Shown piece after piece: positions 48,901 to 56,066 of a DNA stretch of 64,000 nucleotides. Source of the DNA: Auanema rhodensis (Eukaryota > Nematoda > Chromadorea > Rhabditida > Rhabditidae); NCBI GenBank assembly GCA_964057225.1, contig OZ059900.1, positions 9,806,501 through 9,870,500 on the forward strand, written 5' to 3'. Made by a program: the position numbers and the translations under genes. The notes beneath the pieces were generated by a model, which saw only the letters and a program-made list of their open reading frames with translations, was not told the origin of the DNA and ran no database searches. The stretch's first letter is position 1. Each line of letters begins with the position of its first letter.

Positions 48901-50825
48901 TTACAATAATATCGATATTTTTACCCGTAGCATCTGCAAATTCTGTAGTATGTGATGAGGCAAAGTTTTTATCCATACATTTGCTTGGAAACCCACATTG
49001 TGCTCCTCATCTTGCCATGTGGTCATTGTTCTTACCACTTTGTTGTTTATTTGGCATCCTTTGTTGTTGTATACGCATAGGATTCCATCAATATCGATAT
49101 AATTCCTGGTCTAATACTATTCGTTACATATCTTCCTTTTTCACACTTAGACCTTATACTCCGGAACAGAATGATATTGAATTAGGAGTTATTGAACCTC
49201 CTCCAACTTCATCTGAGAATATTCCACATATAGAACCTAAATTATATCCTCCATTTTGGAAAAGAGGTTCTCGATTATCAATTATCAGTATACTAACGAT
49301 ATTTCTGATTAATAATGCTACTGCTTGTACCGATCATCACGTTATTCATTCGGTTTCTACACATTGTCTGAATCGTACTCAATGTTATCACCAATATAGT
49401 GATCAAATAGTTTTTTCTCCTGGAGTTAAAGATTTATGCCTGGATATAAAATTTAAAAATCATTCTATTGGTTATATTCAAATTCGAAAATTATATACAA
49501 GTTATGAATGTAAGAAAACCACAAAATTTTTTACAAAGGCTACTTTGCCTAAACTAACTGTTGATTTTCGATGTGCTCATATGGGATCTTGTGATCAAAC
49601 TTGTGAAACTATGAATCATCGCTCTCGTATTTCTGAATTCGAACCATATAATTATCCAACACAATCCAAATGTGTCCGGTCTTCAGCACATATATGGCGT
49701 TGTTTGACATTTTGGGAAAACCCTTGTCTTTTCTACAAATTAGAACATGTACCTACTTCGGACGACATATTTGAAGTATTTAAATGTGAAGATTGGACAA
49801 CATCTTCAACTTTTGAAATTACAACACATATTGTTAAAGATAAAAATATTTATAATATCACAATTCCACCATATTTGAAGATGAATTACTCTTTTTTCAA
49901 TATGACGATCAATACACAAGACAAACCTCCTACTCCACTTCATAATTATTATTTTGTTGCTTCAAACAATCAAATCTTTGCTGTTGAACCACATTTTCCA
50001 TTTATGGTACAATGTATTTCGAAGGCAGACACTTCCGACAATTTTTCAAGATGTACAACGGTTATCGATTGTACTTGTAACAAAATCAATAATGATGTTG
50101 CTGGCTGTATATGTCCACAACATAATTTCACACATTTTTCTCATATTTTACCTCCGTATATGGCAAACACGGAGACAATCTATAAACCCGATACATCCTT
50201 AACTTTTCGAACTCAGTCTGATGAAACTACAGTTTCAATTGATTCTGAACTTTTATATGACAGTAATACATTTTCCTATGATATACCTTGTCGTCCCTTA
50301 TTGATCAGTCTCTCCGGATGTTATTCCTGTGGGCAGGGTGCATCTGCATTGTTTTCTTGTATGTCATCTAAAGAAACATGGATACCGATCGAGTGTTCAA
50401 AAGATGTATTCATGATTAAATGTTCACCCTTCAATGAAATTACAAATATCAATATTAAAAGAGATAATTCAATTATAAATGAAGTTTGTCATACTAAATG
50501 TAATCATGAAAAAATTGATATAATTGTAACGGGACAATTATATTTTAATTCATCTACTAATGAACCAAATGAAATTCATTCAAATCAGAATTCAGTTATA
50601 ATACCTGACATAATTCCTTTTTTGAAACTTTTTAAAGAACACTGGATGATGTTTTCAATCTGCGTTGTTGTTCTGATCATCATATGTTTTTTGGGATACC
50701 TAGGTTGTACTCCAGCCATTTATTTTTTCTTGATCACAGCTTTCCGTACTATTAAAATCATAATAGATACAACAACCAAGTTTTTCTTTATTCTTAGAAA
50801 TCTTTGTTTTGATAGAAGATTTTAA
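42912..50825 (+). CDS. Gag-Pol-Env-like polyprotein of outer BEL/Pao element
   Basis: Single 2637-codon ORF. Gag occupies about residues 1-450, with knuckles CVFCGKEGHPSYYC (~374), CWLCFSTSHRSRDC (~407) and CPKC (~425). Protease has VVIDSGSMRSFI (~552). Reverse transcriptase has FDASAKTK (~851), SAFLQVGL and YVDN in place of YVDD (~973). RNase H has FADASS (~1137) and SDSSIALSW (~1208). Integrase has an HHCC-like region (~1450-1490) and D/D/E residues in CDLFGP (~1518), SDCGGN (~1576) and GGSWERM (~1630). From ~1990 comes an env-like part: a signal-type hydrophobic segment, a second after KRGSRLS, many N-glycosylation sites, Cys-rich motifs such as GCYSCGQGA, and a last membrane segment (SICVVVLIIICFLGYLG). 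The GCYSC motif and layout recall the phlebovirus Gc-like env of Tas and Cer7. An unbroken Gag-Pol-Env frame is unusual. Confidence 0.96.
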   Translation: MASSFVGDIRRSYDFLSVLLKRYANLLDNEPAGVSDSEITYDRIILLQSTLRNHELVLNELSTALDTVNRNIEKYQTVFKDSDKELRNEMKALYEELEENPNNRQAYNIADEQRLLLLDRISHIKTAIAFVESLLPEKKKEKVIESTGTETTQIYSNLLQLLQTSNHIQRPVTQIPTFDGTPENFKLYWSRFNNMIHQNPQYSILDKVNILLEGLSDKALVVIRGIEPNENNYLLLRKALENAYMRYATDKLQLLRKMKNLSPASDAKSCKQLFDLIQSYDRQITAAGSHIGPEFFFAICAEKFPHYIMSELYRQPDPLDQSMDDIYQHLSSRIYEFSLMDTRKRNSEHDSHNSPNRGKHVDKTFDKSTKKIWTCVFCGKEGHPSYYCRTYDTPQKKREILKNKEVCWLCFSTSHRSRDCSRPKCPKCKNEHNSCLCLNLDRETKSPVKPISSTSMIITESAGQQTPDLTVSQNKNDIISTPTVSQTVPTVQPAFFNHLPVTLIVTEPKNTQLQLLTQTEDTHDIEMSQIVLKTAMTHIFSYTQNKYITVKVVIDSGSMRSFIRSDIATDLQLPINKVQHRTFFGIGGLSETHECKEVKTIFYTSNGSIIITNMLTKPFIATSLRAPLLDNNDRSFIKRNNITLANPMIDGQAFEPDILIGLDRYKLFVHMNSELELPSTLRMQNTSFGYTLYGEIPYQNHSVTLITINDKPLQHNDMLRYIFEIDSLGINTSEAGIDTTIDYYEDYSKQLTLTNHRIEAPLPLKSNYHQLPDNKGLAFYRFLALFKTLQANPSKLEMYRKIIDDYIDNGIIEEVPFETSNNNHNSDIICHYIPHHGVWNTNKPNKPLRVVFDASAKTKGKLSLNDILYTGKSFVNNIFNILIASRIKPIIITCDIQSAFLQVGLQKQHRDLCRFFWVKDPQGSCNSSNTKVFRFKRIPFGLTASPSILNMSVNWYLSSLNTDLSDEILNTLYVDNILLFADSIDEAQQKCSLTQQLFQNISMHVREFASNKSEALQHLHKDDILSDCPLKILGVPYNALSDSLSIRFNIPELSTVTKRNALQQLHSVYDPLGITNPLILPLKVILRDIFALKTEWDDTIPSELSASWTSIINEINYAKVTVPRVLSPSIEEGTLWVFADASSTALAVCAYIQTNNKMSSILAGKSRLSPKTPITIPRMELLAIRLAMRLSHTILMELPCKKLNIVSDSSIALSWILTNKQLPDFIAKQVQNVQHMTRVLEEHSINVQFYHVTTDYNPADIGSRGANKYQLQESMWLLGPQWILNRTVQALTPYGSLQVMHVSPVSLLIAQAISVPLEHNLAYHNGHFATLRLLARLAKIIKIWHLKTFKNQTGHKLRNISQISTSYPVLTTDLKIIRTILIRQAQDHLIINDLRRQYPGYHFYHDDNEIIRVRSRLQNSLLSYDTKNPIYLPRNSLFTQHIIMDAHRASFHQGKEFLITHLRQTYFIARAAAIIKQTLKKCHLCNKYQSLPYGTPDMPSLPKDRVILTKPFLNTGCDLFGPIMLKSGHKVYVCLFTCLTIRAIHLEMVYDQTATSFMNAFTRFIARRGLPTTMRSDCGGNFILGAQLIETIQKSAEFNFTPADIVVHLAKNNINWLFNTPKSPWKGGSWERMVGITKNAMKKAIQRNKLTFDELLTLIVKIEAVINTRPLTHPDPNNINHVPIRPVDFISPGLVLSLPDDCGSRVYNNSIDIPVIQNVEQALETLQLTSDAATMFWDKFQTEYLIYIRDIYKHSRKQPSANANKPNIGEIVVIHNDNLPRGQWKLGRITELISSSDGFIRTAKVLTPAGNIISRSLNHLYPLELRSVLPDMTSIPRSTPSEDTSLSLKVGSASDMMNLDAQPIQEYIIRSNSPVPSIHETNNVVTCPEPIDINNPQKIYIPTSKISSIHNPILEEEAELQLWGPGHTPDDNRKKLQKKNTSKAKQTIILPTIDQNDVKPSTETNEKRVRTLPLRDHITYASRKNFKSAMTSAILIFTIISIFLPVASANSVVCDEAKFLSIHLLGNPHCAPHLAMWSLFLPLCCLFGILCCCIRIGFHQYRYNSWSNTIRYISSFFTLRPYTPEQNDIELGVIEPPPTSSENIPHIEPKLYPPFWKRGSRLSIISILTIFLINNATACTDHHVIHSVSTHCLNRTQCYHQYSDQIVFSPGVKDLCLDIKFKNHSIGYIQIRKLYTSYECKKTTKFFTKATLPKLTVDFRCAHMGSCDQTCETMNHRSRISEFEPYNYPTQSKCVRSSAHIWRCLTFWENPCLFYKLEHVPTSDDIFEVFKCEDWTTSSTFEITTHIVKDKNIYNITIPPYLKMNYSFFNMTINTQDKPPTPLHNYYFVASNNQIFAVEPHFPFMVQCISKADTSDNFSRCTTVIDCTCNKINNDVAGCICPQHNFTHFSHILPPYMANTETIYKPDTSLTFRTQSDETTVSIDSELLYDSNTFSYDIPCRPLLISLSGCYSCGQGASALFSCMSSKETWIPIECSKDVFMIKCSPFNEITNINIKRDNSIINEVCHTKCNHEKIDIIVTGQLYFNSSTNEPNEIHSNQNSVIIPDIIPFLKLFKEHWMMFSICVVVLIIICFLGYLGCTPAIYFFLITAFRTIKIIIDTTTKFFFILRNLCFDRRF

Positions 50826-50865
50826 CATTGAACTAATTCCGTACTATCCTTAAAAATCTTACTAT

Positions 50866-51328
50866 ATAAGCATTGTTATTCTCATTTTTGAAATTATTTG
50901 TTGTCATGGATTCTGATTCTATTACAGTTCATAATGAACCATCTTTTGAGGAAGAATTGAAAGATCCTTCCTATTCTAACCTTCCTACCTCTATTCGAAC
51001 TCTTGTTCTCGTTGAAAATCGTTTAAATCGAAAGTTCCAATACATGAGTGAGTATTTGGACAATCACTTCAGAATCATTTCTGAAGCTATGAAAATTCTG
51101 AATGAAAATCAGAATTTGATTCGATTACAAACGCAACCAACGAAAACTTGCCTATTTTGCGATCAAGTGACTACTGATGGTCACCGCACAGGCAATTGTC
51201 CCATCTATTCATCTGTTATGGAGCGTGGAATCCGCGCTCATCAACTGAAATTATGCTTACGATGCTTATCGGCTCTACACGAGCATCCCTGTAGCACTAA
51301 CTGCTACAAATGCAACTCTGATAAGCAT
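50866..51328 (+). repeat. Paired 8-bp direct repeat ataagcat flanking the segment lost in the inner copy
   Basis: Copies at 50866-50873 and 51321-51328, 455 bp apart start to start. They mark the endpoints of the deletion in the inner element. Confidence 0.85.
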
Positions 51329-51376
51329 CATGGGTCATTATGCGACGGACAACGTCGCAAAAGGCCAATGGCTTAG
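50906..51376 (+). CDS. Accessory zinc-knuckle ORF between env and 3' LTR (outer element only)
   Basis: ORF 3' of the polyprotein, ending 12 bp before the 3' LTR. An upstream in-frame ATG at 50873 gives 167 residues; the ATG at 50906 (MDSDSITVHNEPSFEEEL) is a likelier start because the first begins a hydrophobic leader inside the repeat region. The N-terminal half is acidic then helical. The C-terminal half has three Cys-rich clusters: CLFCDQVTTDGHRTGNC, LCLRCLSALHEHPC and CYKCNSDKHHGSLC. Their order and spacing resemble the three knuckles of this element's own Gag (CVFC..H..C, CWLC..H..C, CPKC..H). I infer a Gag-derived nucleic-acid-binding protein, possibly made from a spliced mRNA. The inner element has lost most of it. 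Confidence 0.75.
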   Translation: MDSDSITVHNEPSFEEELKDPSYSNLPTSIRTLVLVENRLNRKFQYMSEYLDNHFRIISEAMKILNENQNLIRLQTQPTKTCLFCDQVTTDGHRTGNCPIYSSVMERGIRAHQLKLCLRCLSALHEHPCSTNCYKCNSDKHHGSLCDGQRRKRPMA

Positions 51377-51388
51377 CTGCGGCGGCAG

Positions 51389-51690
51389 TGTCGCGGTTAG
51401 CGATTATTTTTTATCCTTTTTTCTATGTTTTGTTCCATTTCAGTTTTGTTTTTATCGTTTTCCTTTACTTTGTCTATTTCAGATTGTACTTTTCGGCCCG
51501 CCTTCCCATATCTTCATCTTTGGGATCGGAAAATACAAGATATACCTCAACCAAACCTCAACGGAGTATAGACGATCTATATTTTGTTGAATTGTTAACT
51601 TTCTCTTTAATAAAGCATTCTACCACTGACTATCTGTTCTATTAATTCTCAGCGGAATACCGACAACCGAATACCTTCGCCGAAGCGACA
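51389..51690 (+). repeat. Outer element 3' LTR
   Basis: 302 bp, TGTCGCGG...GAAGCGACA, containing an AATAAA signal near 51608. It differs from the inner LTRs at a few positions (for example agatatacc versus agacatacc, ctgactatc versus ctaactatc) but matches the outer 5' LTR at both. Confidence 0.96.
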
Positions 51691-51695
51691 TTGTC
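51691..51695. repeat. Target-site duplication of outer BEL/Pao element, right copy
   Basis: ttgtc, matching 33408-33412. Sequence after it (to about 51760) continues the 5S upstream flank also seen at 60570-60630, sharing actagtcttgtagtg and ttttata. Confidence 0.9.
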
Positions 51696-51922
51696 CCTTA
51701 TATTCCAGTGATGTTCGGGTGGGTTTCTACTAGTCTTGTAGTGCTTTTATAATGAAACGGAAATATACCAAATGTTAAAGAATAAAAACTTGTATATATA
51801 TATATATATATATAAATATATATAAGTAGGAATTGTTAGATATAAATGTTTATTATAATAAAAAAACAATAGTTAAAATTCAACAAACAAATTTCAAGTA
51901 GATGCCGGTCATTTGTTAAGTT

Positions 51923-52282
51923 TTATTCAGGTTCATTGAAAACCTCGGCGCTGAAAACAAAATTCAATACAAATCAGAATTACAACACTTACGTTTTCAT
52001 CTTCAAACTGTCATTTAATCCCCTGAATCTATACTTTTGGTACTTAAACTCGGCCAATTCATCAGAAGAGACAAGACATCCATCGCGTAAGCTTTCTTTT
52101 ATTTCCGTAAGCATTGCTCTCATTTTATCAAACATCATACAATGAAGTTTGAGATGTTTCACTTGTAAGGTGTGAGTTAGCCGTTCTTCTACTTGAGTAT
52201 GAGAAGCAAACTCGGTTAACTTCTGTTCACAAAGATCTCTGATTTGTTCATCACTGAGATCGTTTTCGTTGTTCATGCTCAT
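51923..52282 (-). CDS. Gene C: small coiled-coil protein, unknown function
   Basis: Two minus-strand exons, 51993-52282 and 51923-51950, splice in phase to 105 residues. It starts MSMNNENDLSDEQIRDLCEQ just after an acceptor (tatttccag at about 52291), which could be a cis- or trans-splice site. The body is a Leu/Glu/Lys-rich helix (about residues 12-75) and the C-terminus reads SLKMKTAEVFNEPE. AATAAA overlaps the stop. It sits downstream of 5S gene 2 in the same direction, as A1 sits below 5S gene 1 and B1 below 5S gene 3, but is far shorter. It may be a reduced or unrelated member of the cluster. No domain recognised. Confidence 0.65.
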
Positions 52283-52497
52283 CTCTTTAACTGGAAATAG
52301 GTACTTAACTTTAAAAACAACAGCAATTCCAATAAAATGATCAAAAACATTAAAAAAACATATAAAATTGTTATACAGAAGAATAATTAAATCGATATAG
52401 TGTTTGAAATTCTCGCAATATCTAATTATCCCGCGTATCATTAGAGCACCGATAACTATTATCTCATAGGTTTTTCATTTCTTCAAAGGATAAAAAA

Positions 52498-52615
52498 GCT
52501 TACGGCACCCGGGATTCCCAAGCCGTCTCCGATCCAAGTACTAACCGGGCCCAACGTTGCTTGACTTGCCAGATCAGACGGGATGGCGTACTTTCAACGT
52601 GGTATGGTCGTAAGC
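52498..52615 (-). rRNA. 5S ribosomal RNA gene, copy 2
   Basis: 118 nt, identical to copy 3 and one base different from copy 1. A six-T run follows the 3' end as a Pol III terminator. The upstream side is disrupted by LTR-element debris starting within about 75 bp. Confidence 0.97.
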
Positions 52616-52686
52616 GGAGTTAACGTTTAGTTTTGTGCTTATGATAGTGAACTTCACTGACCGTGGTGTCAGAAAGCGTTCCATTT

Positions 52687-52993
52687 TGTTACATATATGT
52701 CTCAAAGGAAGGCAGCTGACCATGTCAGCTGCTATTATAAAACTAAAGCGGATAGTTTTGAAGACATTGTGAGAACTTTCTAGATAAACTTTTTATAAGT
52801 ATTGTAACATTTTGTGTAAACTGAGTAGGAGTTGTATGGATATATAAGCCTGAGTCTTCAAGACTAAGGCATCTCATTCTCGTCTGTTTCTTATCTTTTC
52901 TATAGCCTAAATTTTTGTGTAGTGATATTATAATACGAACAATAAAATTTATATATTTTATAGCTTGTTTCTTATTTCACCATACATTACACA
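52687..52993 (+). repeat. LTR 1 of the TRIM-like element
   Basis: Starts TGTTACATATATGTC. It contains an 8-bp-arm palindrome cagctgac-cat-gtcagctg, TATA at about 52839-52848 and AATAAA near 52941. The exact 3' end is uncertain; sequence similarity to LTR 2 continues a little beyond acattacaca. Confidence 0.7.
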
Positions 52994-53080
52994 CTTATAT
53001 TTAAAATCATACTCATCTTCTCATAGTCTGTTTGGATCTCTCAACTTGGAACCATTGAGAATCTAAATGGAACGCACATA

Positions 53081-53383
53081 ATGTTGGGACAACCCGCCAG
53101 AACGAAGACCACAGCTGACATCTACAAAGCAATGCCGACGTGGACAACACAGATGACACAGCAAGCTGTAGGAAATAGCGAAACCGAAGAAGAAGCATCG
53201 TGGATAGAGATAGGGCAAGACCTATCAGTAGTAATCAAAAAACTACTGGCAAAAAGGACTACCAACATGTCCGCATCAAAAAGAAAGGCGAAAGCAGTTA
53301 GCCAAACAATCAGAACAATGGAGCTGCTTGGAATTGCACACATATCGGAAATGATCAGCGGAATAGAGCAACTGACGGATTAA
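53081..53383 (+). CDS. 100-residue ORF inside the TRIM-like element
   Basis: ATG to TAA ORF (MLGQPARTKTTADIYKAMPT...) with clearly higher GC than surrounding DNA. It is hydrophilic, has a Lys/Arg-rich middle (SASKRKAKA) and no recognised motif. It could be a Gag remnant of a larger parent element or a captured host exon. The opposite-strand open frames are shadows. Confidence 0.4.
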   Translation: MLGQPARTKTTADIYKAMPTWTTQMTQQAVGNSETEEEASWIEIGQDLSVVIKKLLAKRTTNMSASKRKAKAVSQTIRTMELLGIAHISEMISGIEQLTD

Positions 53384-53563
53384 CGAGAAGAGGGAAGGTT
53401 AAAACCACTTTTTCAAATTTTATATATCTCTCAAAATTTTTTTTATTAATAGTTTGTTTATCTTCAAAAATTTTTTTTTTATCATGTCTATTTTATTTTT
53501 ATTTTTCTCTTGATTAATATCTGCATATAACAGCTGAGGTCAGCTGACTTGTATCCGGGGGCA

Positions 53564-53790
53564 TGTTACATACATGTCTCAAAGAAAGGCATTTTGTGTA
53601 AATTGAGTAGGAATTGTATGGATATATAAGCCTGAGTCTTGAAGACTCAGGCATCTCATTATCTCATCATCATCTCTTTATATTCTTTTTCTTAACTCTA
53701 GCTTAAATCTTTGTATAATTATATTATAATGCAAACAATAAACCTTTATATATTTCATCTCTTGTTTCTTATTTCACCATACATTACACA
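53564..53790 (+). repeat. LTR 2 of the TRIM-like element (shortened)
   Basis: Starts TGTTACATACATGTC and matches LTR 1 except for a missing ~115-bp block after aaaggc. A perfect 10-bp-arm hairpin (53631-53640 and 53642-53651, one-base loop) lies just after TATA. It is followed by AT-rich filler and another copy of the post-LTR segment (ctcaacttggaaccattgag). Confidence 0.7.
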
Positions 53791-53834
53791 CTTATATTTA
53801 AAAATAAAATAAAATATTTAAAATTTAAAATTTA

Positions 53835-53910
53835 GACTTTCTCAACTTGGAACCATTGAGGATCCAAATGAAGTGATTTGGATCCTCAATAGTTCCAAGT
53901 CGAGAAAGTC
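53835..53910. repeat. 35-bp-arm inverted repeat of the post-LTR segment
   Basis: Arms 53835-53869 and 53876-53910 around a 6-bp spacer (gaagtg), two mismatches. The arm contains the same segment that follows LTR 1 at about 53029-53070 (ctcaacttggaaccattgag). It looks like two element fragments joined head to head. Confidence 0.85.
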
Positions 53911-54037
53911 CAAACAGAGCATTACTCACCATGTTATGATGATAACACATATCGAAGTCGATGAGAGCGACAATTCTCTTCAAAAGGGGATGGGCCGTTC
54001 CCACCAGCAGTGCAAGAGCGGGTTGACCCCTTAATCG

Positions 54038-54172
54038 AACTTCAACAGACTATAGACGATCTAAATTTTGTTGAAACTGTTAACGTTTCTAATAAAACAT
54101 TCTACCACTGATTATCTGATCTAGCTATCTTCATCAGGATACTGACAACAGAATGCCTCTGCTGAAGTGGCA
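54038..54172 (+). repeat. Diverged partial BEL/Pao LTR
   Basis: Resembles the second half of the 302-bp LTR: agactatagacgatcta, ttttgttgaa, gttaacgtttct, cattctaccactgatt, then a tail ending gctgaagtggca in place of gccgaagcgaca. An older or related family member reduced to a fragment. Upstream bases 53920-54037 are not clearly LTR. Confidence 0.7.
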
Positions 54173-54345
54173 GAGTTAACGTAAAAAAGAGACTGTTTAT
54201 CTGGAAATTCAAAATATATTATTCCAAAAACATCATAAAAGGTATAAAATTATGTACTATGATTTCTAACTAGTATTATGATCATATCGCTTTGAACCAA
54301 ACTCTTTGGGATATAATGAAGATAGATGAATGCATTTTTTTACTT
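54173..54345. repeat. Duplicated 5S-upstream flank (copy)
   Basis: Segment matching 60638-60810: ctggaaattcaaaatatatta, catcataaaaggt, aaaattatgtactatgatttc, tgatcatatcg, atgaatgcat. In copy 3 it lies about 100 bp upstream of the 5S gene; here it is pushed away from 5S copy 2 by the LTR insertions. Confidence 0.85.
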
Positions 54346-55460
54346 ATAAATCGTTATTTATAAAGATTGAGAAAATTTTATTTTTATAATTCGCCATACA
54401 TGATATTTTAGTAGAAGGTTAGATTGCCTACTGCAAGCAGTTTTAAATGTTGAACGTAATATATGACATTAGAAAACGAAAAATATGAAATACAGAACAG
54501 TCAGCGACCTTCTTACAACACTCAATGAGCAACCTACAAGATCAAACAATACCTTTTGAAATCAAAAATTCGAAAAATCATTGTTGTACTAAAATCTGCT
54601 AATAGAAGCACGGCAGAGGTAAAATTAAACCGATTAATGTGAAAAGAACTGCTTAAATTTAAGAAACCAAAAGTAATACAGCAGAGCTGCAGGATGATCG
54701 TTATGTTTTGTGGCCAATATAACATATCTCATTACTCTCTTCATCTGTCACAAATCGCTTCAGAGTCAAAAAAATAGGGATAAGCATGATGTTTTTACAT
54801 TAAAACAATTCATCTTGTGCTTGAATATTCAAGTCAATTAATGCCGTATTCTTTATCCATTTAAATAGCTAAGTATAGCTGGCTGTTGGCTTCCCTAGAG
54901 CGCATTTGAACACTATAGTGAACGAAAAAATGAGAAATTATAAATTTTAAAGGAGATTTCGTATGATCTGAAGTCTATAAGTATTGTATTCTCCTCGTCA
55001 ACAGCATTTTATATGCGTAGATATTCATTTTATCGTTATCAACAATATTTATTTTTTTATTTACAAGTTGAAGCGCTTCTGCTATGCTGAAGGTTATCGG
55101 GATCAATGAAATGTGGAAATGGCTGCTACTATGAGCTTTCTACTTCACAATTTATATGGTGAACTCTAGTTTTTATTCTTATGAATTGATAAAATAAGAA
55201 AATAAAATTTATTACATAAAACAATAAAAAATTTTAATAATTCGGAATATCGAAAATAAATAAAACAATCAGCTTGAAAAATGTAGATAATTTTGCATTT
55301 CACAGCATACTCTGTTAAATAATAAGACAAAAGTGAATATAAAACCAAGCAATGAGAGAATGTATTTCATGCTCTCAGTAAAACATAGCCTCAGAAACAT
55401 TCATATAGCTTTACAAAACATTTTTACTGTTAGACGCCTTCTATAGTAGGCAATATAACA
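54346..55460. other. Intergenic AT-rich DNA
   Basis: No gene, RNA or clear repeat recognised. Open frames here are short and AT-driven. Confidence 0.5.
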
Positions 55461-56066
55461 TTAGAATAAATCCAACGCTGGCATAATTTCAAAATCAGCA
55501 TCTATCAAGTTGCCGTCAGTCGGAACAACAGCTTCATCAGAAACAGCAGGAACAGTGGCATCTTCAGAGCCAGCATCATTTCCAATTGTTGGTGTTGCGT
55601 TATGAGGAACACCCCCAAATTTTAAAACCAACGGTGTGTTACCGGGAACAGAGCTCTGTTCCGATCTCCTTATTTTGTCGTCATGAGAAATACCGAAATT
55701 GTGAGCAAACTTCTTAACAATATTCCACTCATCTTTTTCATAAAGCTCATGAGGCTCATTGCGAGTTGCTCTGTGATATTCTTCATTGGCACAGTTCTGA
55801 AGCTAAAATTTAGTTGAAGAAAATCTAATTAATAAGCTCACTTGACGAGTGAAATTGAATGTAGCTTCAATCTTCTGATAAAGAAGAGCATTTTTCATAT
55901 CAGTCGTGAACGAATTGACCCGATGCTGATGAGCACGAGTGTAGCTTGAACGGTATACAGATGCATCTACTGTTGGTGATAAATTGTTCATACTATGATC
56001 TGTCTGGGAAACACTTCTCATACGATTTGTATAAATATACTGAGGAACGTGATCATCGGTAGGCAT
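55461..56066 (-). CDS. Gene B2: small hypothetical protein, acidic C-terminus
   Basis: Two minus-strand exons, 55842-56066 and 55461-55802, splice in phase 0 to 188 residues. It begins MPTDDHVPQYIYTNRM; the middle is His/Arg/Asn-rich, and the last ~50 residues are acidic and proline/valine-rich, ending DFEIMPALDLF. Upstream, short exon-like pieces exist (ATGACTC with a donor near 56240; 56117-56163 with acceptor and donor), but their phase does not join this start, so the start is taken at 56066 next to an acceptor-like site. It lies about 1.2 kb downstream of B1 in the same direction. No domain recognised. Confidence 0.6.

Larger units (their letters stand above)
33413..51690 (+). mobile_element. 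Outer BEL/Pao LTR retroelement with env-like region, split by a nested copy
   Basis: The 5' LTR is split: its first 59 bp are at 33413-33471 and the remainder at 42386-42628, with bases 42381-42385 (gtttt) duplicating 33467-33471. Removing the insert restores a 302-bp LTR, the same length as the 3' LTR at 51389-51690. The two outer LTRs look identical to each other. The element is about 9364 bp without the insert. After the 5' LTR comes a primer-binding site matching tRNA-Gly, then one 2637-codon ORF (42912-50825) and a zinc-knuckle ORF (50873-51376). It is flanked by ttgtc on both sides. Structure and intact ORFs point to a recent insertion. Confidence 0.97.
52687..53790 (+). mobile_element. 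Small non-autonomous LTR element (TRIM-like)
   Basis: Two related direct repeats, 52687-~52993 and 53564-~53790, both start TGTTACAT and end near ttcaccatacattacaca. A ~570-bp interior separates them, with a G-rich tract (tccgggggca) just before the second repeat that resembles a polypurine tract. Each repeat has TATA (gatatataag) followed about ten bases later by a hairpin sequence (cctgagtctt...) and an AATAAA. No protease or reverse transcriptase is present. The second repeat lacks about 115 bp that the first has, so these may be LTRs of two different insertions. The interior holds a 100-codon ORF. Confidence 0.75.

Noticed and set aside
33400..51700. 18-kb palindrome as an assembly fold-back artefact
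   Set aside because: The arms are not mirror-exact: one lacks 455 bp, coding differences exist, LTR variants segregate by element, and both junctions carry correct target duplications.
53029..53070. Spliced-leader-like sequence (complement contains GGTTCCAAGTTGAG, partly like SL1)
   Set aside because: No GT donor after the leader-like part, no Sm site, and it belongs to the LTR element next to the LTR end.
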